A stretch of DNA of 64,000 nucleotides, from the NCBI GenBank assembly GCA_963573305.1, contig OY754338.1, positions 16,490,192-16,554,191 of the forward strand, in the 5' to 3' direction. The notes under the pieces were generated by a model. The model was not told the DNA's origin, searched no databases, and saw only the letters and a program-made list of their open reading frames with translations. The number at the start of each line of letters is the position of its first letter. The first letter of the stretch is position 1. Of the stretch, positions 43,157 to 53,965 are shown piece by piece. The stretch is from Pyrrhosoma nymphula. Its lineage: Eukaryota > Arthropoda > Insecta > Odonata > Coenagrionidae. The position numbers and the translations under genes were made by a program.

Positions 43157-44123
43157 TCGACAGATACATCAGAGATGGGCCTCTTAAGGAGCATCCTTTG
43201 CATCTGAACCAACACGCTTACCAGAAAGGCAAGTCTGTGGACTCTGCTCTTCATGGTCTGGTTTCCCGTATCGAGAGCGCTCTTGACCATGGGATATACA
43301 GTATGGGAGCATTTCTGGACATAGAGGGGGCATTTAACAATACCACCTTCGATCAGATCTGCTGGGCAGCTGAAAGTCACGGAGTCCACCCTCACATTGT
43401 GAGATGGATCAGGTGCATGCTGGCTCAGCGCACTATCACTTCCAGCCTAAGGGGGTGCTCAATGAGGGTGGCAGTGTCCAGGGGCTGCCCCCAGGGAGGG
43501 GTTTTATCCCCTCTTCTTTGGAATTTGGTGGTCAACAGCCTCATCACACAGCTGAATAATGTTGGCCTCTACACACAAGGGTATGCTGACGATCTAGCCA
43601 TACTCATCAGTGGGAAGTATCTGGACACCGTCTCCGGACTCATGCAGAAGGCCCTGGACATGACTCAGGACTGGTGCCAGAGCACAGGGCTAACGGTGAA
43701 TCCGGACAAGACTGTTATGATACTTTTCACAAAAAAGAGGAAAAGGGAGGGGCTTACCCTTCCCATTTTACACGGAAAGACCCTTAGGCTCTCATCATCA
43801 GTGAAATATCTGGGAACAATCTTGGACTCTAAGCTAATCTGGAAAGAACACTTAGATTCGAGAACAAAAAAAGCATGTGCAAACCTTTGGACATGCCGTC
43901 GAGCCTTTGGAAATACTTGGGGACTCAAACCAAAAGTGTTACACTGGCTCTATACAGCAGTGGTCAGACCCAGTCTCACATACTGATCAATAGTATGGTG
44001 GAAGAGAGCCCGGCAGTCTGGTGCTATAAAGGAACTCAACCACATTCAGAGAATGGCCTGCTTAGGCATCACGGGAGCCATGCGAACTGCTCCAACTCTG
44101 GCCCTGGAAACTCTTCTTGAACT
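43157..44123 (+). pseudogene. LINE ORF2, part 2: reverse transcriptase core
   Basis: It continues in a shifted frame from KIIDRYIRDGPLKEH. The motifs are QHAYQKGKSVDSAL, motif A FLDIEGAFNNT, SRGCPQGGVLSPLLWNL, and the catalytic box YADD at 43582-43593. SVKYLGTILDSKLIWKEH and LHWLYTAVVRPSLTY follow. A TGA at 43984-43986 interrupts the LTY.S.VWW motif. The frame then goes on as SIVWWKRARQSG to the C-run at 44124. Apart from these lesions the RT residues needed for catalysis are present. Confidence 0.85.
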
Positions 44124-44135
44124 CCCCCCCCCCCC
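44124..44135 (+). other. 12-base C run causing a frameshift in ORF2
   Basis: Twelve consecutive Cs. The frame before the run (ending ETLLELP) and the frame after it (starting LHVVVESQARATAYRLN) differ. It could be replication slippage or a sequencing or assembly length error. Confidence 0.85.
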
Positions 44136-45220
44136 TTCATGTGGTGGTGGAGAGTCAAGCCAGGGCCACTGCTTATCGCCTAAATTACACAGGCCAATGG
44201 AATGGCAAGGGAAATCTCTCTGGCCATAGACAGATATGGACCGAGATGGGCAGGTCCAGCCCAATCTTTCTGATGGGCAGCGACCACATGTCGGCAAGGT
44301 TCTATTGTAAGGATCCTCCTTTCAAAACAGTTATTCCCTCTAGGGAACAGTGGGAGAGAGGGGGTAAACATCTCCACATCGGAGCCTCTGTGTGGTATAC
44401 AGATGGCTCCAGAAAAGACAATAAAGCAGGGGCAGGCATCTACGGAGGTAGCCCTTCAAGTTCGTATCACTTCTCCTTAGGGAAGTACGCCACAGTGTTC
44501 CAGGCTGAAATCTTTGCGATTCTGACCTGTGCCTATATTATCAAGGATCGAGACCTCAAAAAAGGACCAATCCACATATGCATCGACAGTCAAGCTGCGA
44601 TCAAGGCGCTTAACTCACCTTGGTGTACATCACGCCTACTACAAGAGTGTCGAGAGGCACTATCGGAGATAGCTAGGCATTGTAGAGTCAAGCTTTTCTG
44701 GGTACCTGGTCACAAAGGCATACCCGGAAATGAAAAGGCGGACGAGCTCGCCAAAGCTGGCGCTAGTCACAATCCAACTGGACCGGAACCAGTTCTACCA
44801 ATCATCCCTGCTATTGGGAGAGCAGAGGTCAGAGAATGGACATCTGGCAGACACTCTGAGATCTTGAACTCCACACAGGGACTAAGACAAGCTAGGCTCC
44901 ACATAGCGGGACCTAAGCCTAGCTTGACGAGAAAACTTCTATCCCTGGATAGAAGTCAACTCAGAACAATAGTTGGACTGTTGACAGGCCACTATCGTGT
45001 CAATAGGCACCTCAATCTCCTGGGACTGATTAACTCACCAAGTTGTCGATGGTGCGAAGAAGAAGATGAAACCACATCTCTGATTCTCTGTGAGTGCCCT
45101 GTAATTTCCAGGACTCGCATGAGACACCTTGGGGCTGCACACATGGACCCCAAGGAAATCAGGGACATCCCCATCAGAGATATTCTGGCCTTTAGCAAGG
45201 CCATAGGACTCTATGGGTGA
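44136..45220 (+). pseudogene. LINE ORF2, part 3: RNase H and C-terminal finger
   Basis: About 360 residues in one frame. The RNase H domain has VWYTDGSRKDNKAGAG (first Asp), FQAEIFAILTCA (Glu), IHICIDSQAAIKAL (Asp) and FWVPGHKGIPGNEKADELAK (His and last Asp), so the D-E-D-D set is complete. Near the end CRWCEEEDETTSLILCECP is a Cys-rich motif common after LINE RNase H domains. The domain removes RNA from the RNA:DNA hybrid. The frame ends at TGA 45218-45220. Confidence 0.85.
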
Positions 45221-45297
45221 TGTCAATCTTGCGGATGGCACAATAGACCGTTAGGTCTAAGTGCCCCAGGACTCCATAGGGGTCCTGCCGCTAAAGC

Positions 45298-45313
45298 AAT
45301 CTAATCTAATCTA
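45298..45313 (+). repeat. LINE 3' tail (AATCT)n
   Basis: Three tandem copies of AATCT-like units end the 3' UTR. Short tandem tails instead of poly(A) are usual for this LINE group. Confidence 0.8.
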
Positions 45314-45495
45314 TCACTATTTATTTATTTATTAATCACGTCCAAAAACAGCTCAAGGCCAATTACATTGGAAAAATAACAACATTAATCCAAATAAATA
45401 TACAAGGAACCATAAAGAAAATTCATTCATTCATTACAGTAATCTACCGGTTAGAGGTAGGTTGTGATGAAAGTCACAGAATATCCAACGAACTC

Positions 45496-46428
45496 TTACA
45501 CGTGCTGTGCCCTTTCTACCTCTTGTATTTCTTTCTTCATCTCAGCATAAGTCCTACCTTTCTTCATCCCGTCCATAAAACCGATTCTCTTCCTTCCCCT
45601 TCCCCGCTTACCCAACATCCTTCCCTCTATCACGACCTTCAGCAAACCATCGTCTCTCATTACCCCTTCAAGCCACCTACCCTGCCTTCCCCTAATCTCA
45701 TCTATAAGTTTCCTCTCCTCGCCCACCATGCCAAGCACTTCCTCATTTGTCTTCCTTTCCGTCCAACGCACCTTCTCCATCCTCCTCCACACCCACATCT
45801 CAAAAGCCTTCAGCCTACTTTCGTCTTCCTTTCTCAAGGTCCACGTTTCCGCCCCATACAACGCCACACTCCATATCAAGCTCTTTACTAGCCTCTTTTT
45901 TACATCCTTACTTAAGGTCCCCGTCATCAGCTCCCTTCTATTATTGAACGCTTCCTTCGCTAGCGCTATTCTCCTCCTAATGTCTTTGCTACTATGTCCT
46001 CTTTCTTCTAGCGTACTACCCAAGTAATTAAATTGTTCTACTTGCTCCAGTTTGTGACTTCCTACTCTTATCACCAGCTTCGCTTTCTTTGTCCTAGAGA
46101 ACCTCATTACTTTTGTTTTCCTATTATTTATCTTCATTCCGTATTTCTCACACTGCTTTTCCAGTGCATCTACTAAAGTTTGCAGTCCTTTCGATGACCG
46201 ACTAACCAACGCCTGGTCGTCTGCGAATCTAACCGACTTTATCCACTGGCCTCCTACTTTCATTCCCACGTCTAGCTCATCCCATGCCTCTCTTACCATT
46301 TCCTCAGCATAGATGTTAAAAAGTAAAGGCGACAACGGGCACCCTTGCCGCACCCCGCGACCTATAACTGCCCACCCTGATTCACCGTCCACTACCCTTA
46401 CATGAGCCCTCTGCCCCATATATAAGTT
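45496..46428 (-). pseudogene. RTE-like LINE RT C-terminal half, left copy
   Basis: In the same frame as the previous piece, after the TGA. RGVRQGCPLSPLLFNIYAEE, the catalytic VRFADDQALVSRS, KTKVMRFSRTKKAK, QFNYLGSTLEERGH and LIWSVALYGAETWTLRKED are followed by a C-terminal W-R-R-M-E-K and KRGRGRKRIGFMDGMKKG tail to the stop near 45496. Catalytic Asp residues are kept. Except for two lesions in the whole ORF, this copy is complete. Confidence 0.85.
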
Positions 46429-47610
46429 TCAGATGGGTCTCCTATCACGCCAATCTATTCCTATTTTCCCCAGTATTTGCATTAGTTTCTCCCAGTTTAC
46501 TCTGTCAAACGCCTTTTCGAAATCTACAAAACAAGCGAAAACATCCTGATTATGCTCTATGTTTCTATCTATAAGTGTCCTCATTACCGCAATCGCATCT
46601 CTGGTTCCCCTCTCCTTCCTAAACCCAAATTGGTCATCGCCTAAATAGCACTTTGCTCTGCTCTCCAACCTTCTATTTAGTATTCTAAGCAACACTTTTG
46701 CTGCGTGCGAAATTAAACTGATTGTTCTATACTCCTCGCATTCTGACGCTTTCTTCTTCTTCGGGATAGGTATTAATACTGTTTTCACGAAATCCTCTGG
46801 CCATACTCCTTCCTCGTAGATCCTGCGAATAAGTTCGAAAAACGATTCTCTCCCCCTACTACCTAGATTCTTCAGTAGCTCCGAAGGTAGGTTATCGGTT
46901 CCCACGGCTTTTCTACCCTTCATCTCTCTTAGTGCCCTCTCTATTTCACTCTCAAGTAACTCTGGTCCGAGGTTATCTTTATCTATTGTTCCTTCGTCCT
47001 CTAGATCTAGGCTAAGGGGTCTATTCTCGCTGTCATATAGCTCCTCTACGTATTCTCTCCACCTTTCTTGGATATCTTCCTGTTCGATTAATATCTTTCC
47101 TGTTTTGTCCTTAACCTTTGGTATCGCTTGACCTCTCTTACCACCTGATAACATTTTCACCTTGGCGTACAAAGCGCCCACTTCCCCCTCCTCCTGCATC
47201 TTTTCCATTTGCTCACATTGTCCCTTCCACCAGTTTTCTTTTGCCCGATTGGTCACTCGCCTGAGTTTATTATTCAATTCCTTGTACTTCCTCTTCCCTA
47301 CGTCGGTGTTCACGTTTTTCCATATCCTTCTCTCCTCCATTTTCTTTATCATTTCTTCTGTAACCCACTGCTTCTTAACCCTCTTCTTATCCACCGTTCC
47401 TATTGTTTTCTCTGCCGCTCTTGCGATGTCTGTTTTTATAACCTCCCATCTCTTCTCTATGGTTCCCATCCGCTTCTCTTCACCTATGTTCTTTTCTACT
47501 AGCTCTTGGTATTCCCTCCTTTTTAACCCTTTCAATGCTTCAAGGTTCCACCTCTTTATCTTCCTACCTTTAAATAGCCTTTTGAATCTAACTTCACACT
47601 TCATCATCAC
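46429..47610 (-). pseudogene. RTE-like LINE linker and RT N-terminal half, left copy
   Basis: 393 codons. The first 170 residues are a charged linker with many Lys/Arg/Glu runs. Then KVKDKTGKILIEQEDIQERW, KAVGTDNLPSELLKNLG, TVLIPIPKKKKASECEEYR, ISLISHAAKVLLRILNRRLE, DDQFGFRKERGTRDAIAVMR and FACFVDFEKAFDRVNWEK (motif A). It ends at a TGA in RRPI*NLYM. The second copy has CGG (Arg) at this position, and CGA to TGA is the usual CpG-decay change. Confidence 0.85.
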
Positions 47611-48353
47611 AAGTTATGATCCGAGTCCGCATCCGCCCCTGGATAGCTACGAGAGTTTTTTACACTGTTCCTAAATCTCTGCCTCACCATTATATAATCA
47701 ATTTGGTATCTCCCAGTGTCACCCGGCATTTTCCATGTGTACCTACGCCTGGGGTGATGTTTAAACCAAGTGTTTGTCACTACTAATTTATTTCTTCTAC
47801 AAAATTCAACTGCCTTTTCCCCGCGATCATTTCTTCTTCCTAGCCCAAACCCTCCTACTTCTAATCCGTCCCTCCCTTCTCCCACCACTGCATTCCAGTC
47901 ACCCATCACTATCAGGTTTTTCTTCCCCAGCACTTCTCTAATTATTTCTTCTACTTGCTCGTACACCTCTTCCACCTCTTCCTCCCTATGGTTGCTCGTA
48001 GGCATGTATACCTGGACCAGTACGAAATTCGTCGGGCGTGCTTTTATTTCTACCACTAGTATCCTGTCGTTCACCTGTTCAATGTTTACCACCCTCAGTC
48101 CCAACTTTGTGTTCAGTACCATGCCTACCCCCCGTTGACTCTCATCTCCCCCACTATAGATCACCCTGTAGTTATCACTCCAATAGTCCCCGCCATCCTT
48201 CCATCTAACCTCGCACAATCCCAAAGCATCTATTTTTCCTTTTTCCATTTCCTGCTTAATATTTTCAAGCTTCCCGGCCCTCATCATGGTCCTTACGTTC
48301 CAAGTTCCCATTTTTACCACTGTTTTCCTCCTCCTGGGACGAGAATTAAACAC
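47607..48353 (-). pseudogene. RTE-like LINE endonuclease domain, left copy
   Basis: 248 codons from ATG 48353. The EEP domain is complete: KMGTWNVRTMMRAGKLENIK, LCEVRWKDGG (catalytic Glu), VLVQVYMPTSNH, IVMGDWNAVVGEGRDGLE, RYQIDYIMV and ADSDHNL (catalytic Asp-His). The frame closes at once after DHNL because one or two bases are missing from the LLVMKC join. The second copy reads LLVMKC at the corresponding place (49556-49575). It would nick target DNA. Confidence 0.85.
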
Positions 48354-48677
48354 TTAGTAAACACTATTTGCTTCTCGCGATTTTGAAAGTTTATCTTGGA
48401 CTACAACCTTGTCGTGGTTGAAGGGCTTGCGTGCTCCGATGACCCCTAGAGCTGCACTGGCGGGAGCATTGCTCCTGGTAGGGTCACCCATGCCAGATTG
48501 GTCGAAGGTTAGGAGACAGACGAATGGTAGTCCGCGCAGCGTCTGTACCTCAGTGAGGCGGCTGCAAAAGGCGTCTGACCCCAGTGGGGCGGCCTCTGAA
48601 GTGATGGTGTCACGTAAAAAACACTATTGAGTAAGGCCACGGAAGACTATCTCAATTAAAACAAAAACCTTGAAATT

Positions 48678-50573
48678 ATGGACAGTTCTCAATTGATAAT
48701 GAATCCTGGCAACCACGGAGGACAGCTCAGTGGGCATGATGTGCCCGGCAGCGGTGGGAGCAAGGCCCCTGCGGTCGTCATCACACGAAATCCTTGCTCA
48801 GACGTAGCAGCAGCAGCAGAGGAAAAGAAGATAAAGAAGAGGAACGAAACTATCAGAATAGGCACGTGGAATGTTAGGACTGTGCTGAGGGCGGGGAAGC
48901 TAGAGAATATAAAGCAAGAAATGGAGAGGGTGGGTGTAGACATCATGGGTCTGGGTGAAGTAAGATGGAAGGATGACGGGGATTACTGGAGCGGCGACTA
49001 TAGAGTAATTTATAGTGGAGGGAATGAAAGTCAGCGCGGGGTTGCATTCGTAATGAATAGGAAAATCGGTAGAAAAGTAGTGTATGCAGAACAGGTGAGT
49101 GATAGGATAATAGTCGTGGAACTAAAAGCAGAACCAACGAATTTAGTTATAATCCAGGTTTATATGCCTACCTCTAATCATAAAGAGGAGGAGGTAGATG
49201 GGGTGTACGATCAGCTAGAGGAAATAATTGGTAGGATACCAGGAAGTAAGCACCTGGTAGTAATGGGGGATTGGAACGCGGTGGTGGGTGAAGGAAGAGA
49301 TGGGCGGGAGGTGGGCGATTACGGGCTAGGAAGGAGAAACGACCGGGGCGAGAAAGCTGTGGAGTTTTGCCGCAGAAATAACCTAGTAATTACGAATACA
49401 TGGTTCAGACATCATCCTCGACGTAAGTACACTGGGAAGAAGCCGGGAGACACAGATAGGTTCCAGATAGATTATATAATGGTACGTCACAGATACAGGA
49501 ATAGTGTTAAAAACTCGCACACTTATCCAGGAGCTGATGCAGACACAGACCACAACTTATTAGTCATGAAATGTCGGGTAAAACTGAAAAAGATGAGAAT
49601 GGGAAGGAGGGTACGAAAGTGGAATACGGAGGCATTAACTGGGGCAATGAAGAAGAAGTATCGGGAGAAGGTGGATGAGAGAATGGGTGAGGACCATGGA
49701 GTTAGATCAGTCGAAGATGAATGGGGAAGTTTGAGAAACGGAATTATAGAAGCGGCGAAAGCAACGGTAGGCGTAGTGAGTGCAACTAAAATTAGAAAAC
49801 CGTGGATCACGAAGGAGATGATCAGGGAGATGGAGGAGAGAAGGAAATGGAAGAGCGTAAACTCAGAGCTAGGGAAGAGAAAATACCGAGAATTTAATAA
49901 CAGGCTTAGAAGAGAAACAAAGAAAGCAAGAGAGGCGTGGTGGAGAGAACAAATCGACGCGTTAGAGAAATACCAAAAAGAGGGAAGAGCAGATGCATTA
50001 TATCGGAAAGTAAAGGAACTGACGGGTGGTAACAAGGGAAGGGGAATTACAGCGATAACAGACAAGACGGGAAAGATGATCGTAGAACCGAGAGAGATCC
50101 AGGAGAGGTGGAAGGAGTATGTTGAAGAGCTCTATAGTAAAGAAACAAGGCCCAATAGGTTAGATATAGAAAGGGAAGACGACATCGACAGCGATTGCAT
50201 CGGACCAAGTATCCTAGATAGCGAAATCGAAAGAGCTCTAAGAGACATGAAAAGGAATAAGGCGGTAGGAATAGATGACATACCTGCAGAGTTTTTAAAG
50301 AGCATGGGGAAGAACGGAAGAGGAAAACTTTTTGCGCTTATTCGTAGGATTTATGAGGACGTAGTGTGGCCGGAAGACTTCGCGAAGACTGTACTAATTC
50401 CTATACCGAAAAAGAGTAAGGCAAAAACTTGCGAAGACTATAGGACAATAAGATTAATATCCCACGCGGCCAAAGTAGTTCTGAGGATTCTAAACAGAAG
50501 GCTAGAGAAGAAGGCAAATGAATACCTGGGTGACGACCAGTTCGGGTTTAGGAGAGGGATGGGAACGCTATAG
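48678..50573 (+). pseudogene. RTE-like LINE ORF, right copy: endonuclease, linker, RT start
   Basis: 631 codons. The N-terminus (about 50 residues) has Gly/Ala-rich sequence followed by an EEKKIKKRNE patch. The EEP domain reads RIGTWNVRTVLRAGKLENI, LGEVRWKDDGDYW, IIQVYMPTSNHKEEEVD, VVMGDWNAVVGEG, DRFQIDYIMVRH and ADTDHNLLVMKC. After the linker the RT begins with KAVGIDDIPAEFLKSMG, TVLIPIPKKSKAKTCEDY and ISHAAKVVLRILNRRLEKK. The frame ends at TAG 50571-50573 because bases are missing in FGFRRGMGT(RD)AIAVM relative to the left copy. RT continues in another frame. Confidence 0.85.
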
Positions 50574-50576
50574 CGG

Positions 50577-51600
50577 TGATGAGGACGCTAGTATAAAGAA
50601 ACCTAGAGTATGGGCAGGATGTTTTTGCATGCTTCGTAGATTTCGAGAAGGCGTTTGATCGGGTGGAATGGACGAAATTAATGGGAGTGTTGAAGAAATT
50701 AGGAGTCGATTGGAGGGACAGGCGTCTGATTCGGAATTTGTATATGAACCAGACGGCGCAGGTTAGGGTAGCCAATGGAGAATCGGGATGGGCCACGATA
50801 GGACGGGGAGTGCGGCAAGGGTGCCCACTATCGCCGTTGCTTTTTAACGTGTATTCAGAGGAAATGGTAAGGGAGGCATGGGGGGAGGAGGAGGTAGGAA
50901 TAAAGGTAGGAGGAGAGCTGATAAAATCAGTGAGATTTGCAGATGATCAAGCATTAGTTAGTCAGTCGGCCAAGGGGTTACAGTCAATAGTGAATGCATT
51001 AGAGGTGCAGTGCGAAAAGTATGGGATGAAGATCAATCACAAGAAAACGAAAGTAATGAGATTTTGTAGAAGTAAGAAGGTGGGGCTGAATATAAGGGTG
51101 GGAGGGCAGAAGATAGAGCAGGTCGAGCAGTTTACGTATCTGGGTAGTATTTTGGAGGCGAATGGGTTTAGTGGTAAGGACATCAGATGCAGAATTGCGC
51201 TCGCTAAAGAAGCATTTTCGAAGAGAAGGGAATTGATGAGGGGGGGTCTGAGAAGAGACGTAAAGAAGAGGCTGGTGAAAACTTTAATATGGAGCGTGGC
51301 GCTATATGGGTCGGAAACGTGGTCATTGCGAAGGGAGGATGTGCGTAGACTTGAGGCGTTTGAGATGTGGGTTTGGAGAAGGATGGAGAAGGTTAGCTGG
51401 ATGGCGAGAAAGACGAACGAGGAGGTATTGGATATGGTCGGAGAGGAGAGGAAGCTTGTGGCAGAGGTTCGGAGAAGGCAGAAGAGATGGATGGAGGAGG
51501 TTTTGAGAGGAGAGGGCATGTTGAAGAGAGTGATAGAGGGGAGAACACTGGGGAAGCGTGGAAGAGGAAAGGAAATCTGGACGAAATAAGAGGAGGTAGA
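50577..51600 (+). pseudogene. RTE-like LINE ORF, right copy: RT palm and thumb
   Basis: It continues as AIAVMRTLV, then a TAA, then RNLEYGQDVFACFVDFEKAF (motif A). After that the frame is open from 50663 to 51589: RGVRQGCPLSPLLFNVYSEE, VRFADDQALVSQS (FADD), KTKVMRFCRSKKVG, FTYLGSILEANGF and LIWSVALYGSETWSLRRED, with the R-M-E-K-V-S-W C-terminal part. Loss of register at the KRGRGKEIW tail removes the last 30 or so residues seen in the left copy. Confidence 0.85.
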
Positions 51601-51789
51601 AGATATGAAGAATTGAAGAGGGATCTAATAACTTAGGAGGGAAAGAGAGACAATTTATATTAGGTTGGGATACAAAATGGGGACTGTCCAAGAACCTACC
51701 AATCAGCTGGTAGAATACTTGAATGAAAAGTAGCTGGTAAGATGATCTTATTATTATTATTATTTTAGATGATACAGTTACAAGTTGAC

Positions 51790-53035
51790 CCAATGACCAG
51801 GTGGTAACTTAAAAATACATGAAAAGGTATTGCATGAAACACATTCATAAAAAACAATGCAATTACATGCGCGTTAAATGAGAGCGTTGAATCCGATTTC
51901 AGTCATTTTGCGAAGATCATTAGGGAATTGATTGAAAGTGTTTGCATCTTAGCTATTCCATACATCCACACCTCTGTTCAAAAAGGAGAATTTCCCCCAG
52001 TTAGTTCCTCTGTTAGGGGGGCTCGGTTTTGTACATACCCATGGTCCTTCTTAGAGAAGTAAGCCGGATATCTTATGTTCCCTTAGATACCCACCCAGGC
52101 AGTTTCCCCAACATATGCTTTTTATAATGGCCTTCAGCCGCGAGATATTCCTCCTCTCTCTCAGTGATTCCCATCCTAATTTAGCGATCATTGCACTAAC
52201 ACTGGCTGTTCTATTGTAATTTCCAATACGAATCCTGCCTACCCTCTTTTGGACCTTTTCTATTGATTTTATTTACACCGAAAGATGTGGGTCCCCGACC
52301 GCGGCCCCACACTCTAAGAATGGGACGCACAAGTGTCTTGTATATGCGAACTCTTTTGTGTCGCGCGTTCTTTCCCTCAAATGTCCCCACAACAAAATTT
52401 GAAATCTTGGACGATTTCGTTGCGACTCTATCCACCGGTTGTCCCCAATTTCTACGATGTACCGTGCAAGCCACCACTAGGGTGTGTGGCACGGGGTGAT
52501 TCCACACCAGGCATGCAGCACTCGTTCCAGAACAAATCCGAACCTCGCACGCTCCCCCTGGCTCTAGGCGCAGGCCAAAAGCAGTCAGGAGAACAGTGCG
52601 CAGTCCAACCGGAAACGAAATTTAAATCAGATGTCAAAGTAATTCCTAAGTATTTACAAATATTTTCTTCTTCAAGTGAATCACCCTCAAGGGTATATGC
52701 TTTCCACCAGTTTTTGTGTCGTACAAAACCTTATGAGGTTTGTTTTTTTTATTTATCATCTTTCCATTTCCATTTTTAATAAAAAAATTTGTACTTTTCC
52801 ACACCATTCGGATTCTATTATGGATGTTTTTGGCTATACCATTTCTGTATATTTAAAACGAAAGAGGTCCCAGCACACTCCCTTGTGGGACGCCAGAAAT
52901 TACAATAACATTATCACACAGAACGTAGGTAATCTTATTGGTCATCATCAACACAACTTCTACTTCATTCCTGTCACTTTTTTGGAAATTAGTTTATACC
53001 TGCGATGCGCTGTAAGTTATGCCGTATAAGGATAT
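51790..53035 (-). pseudogene. CR1/Jockey-like LINE relic (RT C-terminal half)
   Basis: From right to left on the minus strand: SGVPQGSVLGPL near 52885-52930, a V-L-Y-D-T-K segment, then after an insertion a V-Q-K-R-V-G-R-I-R-I-G-N-Y-N-R-T-A-S-V segment and a L-G-W-E-S-L-R-E-R-R-N motif near 52160-52200. This is the order of the palm and thumb in CR1/Jockey-type LINEs. It is full of frameshifts and is split by a 3'-end fragment of a similar LINE at 52452-52620. Confidence 0.7.
52452..52620 (-). mobile_element. Solo 3' end of CR1/Jockey-like LINE, nested
   Basis: About 170 bp closely match 53995-54165, the 3' UTR of the LINE further right (GTGTGTGGCACGGGGTGATT, CCACACCAGGCATGCAGCAC). On the minus strand it ends with a (GATGTA)-type terminus. 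It is a severely 5'-truncated insertion, or a SINE using the LINE tail. Confidence 0.75.
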
Positions 53036-53186
53036 CTAAACGACTTTCATGAGAATTAGGAAAACTGGCTATCTTATTCCTTCAATAATTGTTATTATAA
53101 GGGTTAATCTCCCGGTTTAGGTACCTAGTTTTAGTTGGAACCCACAGATCTTTGAATACTGCGTGCCGCTATCTACTCACAGGATT

Positions 53187-53965
53187 TATTTCTCCAGCTC
53201 GGCGTAAATCCTACCCATCTTCATCCCATGTCCATAAATCCTTTCCCGATTTCTTCCCCTTTCCCGCTTGCACCCAACGCCCTCGTCTTTATTGTCCTTA
53301 AGTCTTTTTGTAATTCCGTTAGCCCCTCATTGTTATCCGTTCAAACTACTTAATTTCCTAATCCTAATCTTATCCTTCCTCTCCCACCCACCCTGTCCAG
53401 CACTTTCTTTTTTCTTTTTGTTTGTCTTTCGTTCCGTCACTCCATTCCCCTCCTCCGCATCCACGTCTCAAACACCTGAAGTCTATTCCCGTCCTCTTTC
53501 CTTAGGAGTCCTCGTTTCTACGTTCCATACTACGCTACACTCCATTTTAGACTCTTCGCCAGTCTTCTATTTACATTCTATTACATCTACATCTACAAAA
53601 TACCCTGCAAGCCACCTCAAGGGTGTTCCTGTCATGAGTTCTACAAGGTCCTATCATGAGTCTTCTATTATTCAATTCCACTCCAATGATTGGTACTAGT
53701 TACTTTCTTCCAGATCAACTCTGTCCAATGCCTTTTCGAAATCGAAGAATATTCTCTAGGTTCCTTTCTATTGCTGATCACTTCACCGCAATCGCATCAC
53801 GAGTTGCCTTTTCTTTCCTGAACTCAAACTGGACTTCTCCTAAGTTGTATTTTGTTTTGGTCTCAAATAGTTTATTTTTTGTTTTAAGCAAAAGTTTTAC
53901 AGAAAACTAATTATTCTATACTCATTTTATTTTTCGGGAGATGGATCTAAAATGTTTCATTTAAC
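53187..53965 (-). pseudogene. RTE-like LINE relic (RT C-terminal), interrupted
   Basis: The plus-strand text (CTCGGCGTAAATCCTACCCA and following) is the complement of the same C-terminal coding region seen at 45504-46200, with many changes. The minus strand shows I-G-F-M-D-M-G-M-K-M-G-R-like and F-E-K-A-L-D-R-V-like pieces. A short LINE 3' fragment interrupts it at 53580-53630. Not functional. Confidence 0.65.
53580..53632 (-). mobile_element. Short solo LINE 3' end
   Basis: TACATCTACATCTACAAAAT followed by CCCTGCAAGCCACC matches the terminal bases of the CR1/Jockey-like LINE 3' ends at 53995 and 57885. Only about 50 bp are present. CTGTCATGAGT and CTATCATGAGT nearby may be relics of a duplication. 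Confidence 0.6.

Larger units (their letters stand above)
40116..45313 (+). mobile_element. Nearly complete RNase H-bearing LINE (I/LOA/R1-like group)
   Basis: The order is ORF1, then overlapping ORF2 with APE endonuclease, RT, RNase H and a terminal CCHC-like motif, then a short 3' UTR ending in (AATCT)n repeats at 45298-45313. That architecture is typical of the I, LOA and related groups in insects; I cannot fix the clade by eye. Only about three lesions (43145, 43984, the C-run at 44124) break ORF2, so the insertion is fairly young. It meets the 3' end of a minus-strand RTE-like LINE immediately to its right. Confidence 0.85.
45318..48353 (-). mobile_element. RTE-like LINE, left copy (minus strand)
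   Basis: One ORF (48353 to 45496) is split by two lesions. It is followed by a 3' UTR that ends in an (AATA)n tail at about 45318-45335. The gene product is of the type often labelled craniofacial-development-protein-2-like in insect annotations: endonuclease, linker and RT. The other copy of the same family starts at about 48395 on the plus strand. The 3' end touches the tail of the plus-strand LINE ending at 45313. Confidence 0.85.
48395..51768 (+). mobile_element. RTE-like LINE, right copy (plus strand)
   Basis: The 5' UTR starts near 48395 with CTACAACCTTGTCGTGGTTG and a CpG-rich stretch. The ORF runs 48678 to about 51600 with three or so lesions. The 3' end has a (TTA)n tail at 51747-51764. 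Same family as the minus-strand copy on the left, clearly diverged from it. The two copies face away from each other, 5' ends about 40 bp apart. Confidence 0.85.

Noticed and set aside
45502..48386. Many plus-strand Ser/Pro/Leu-rich ORFs (up to 170 codons)
   Set aside because: Complement of the minus-strand LINE ORF; shadow frames.
49523..50065. 180-codon minus-strand ORF
   Set aside because: Shadow of the plus-strand RTE-like LINE ORF.
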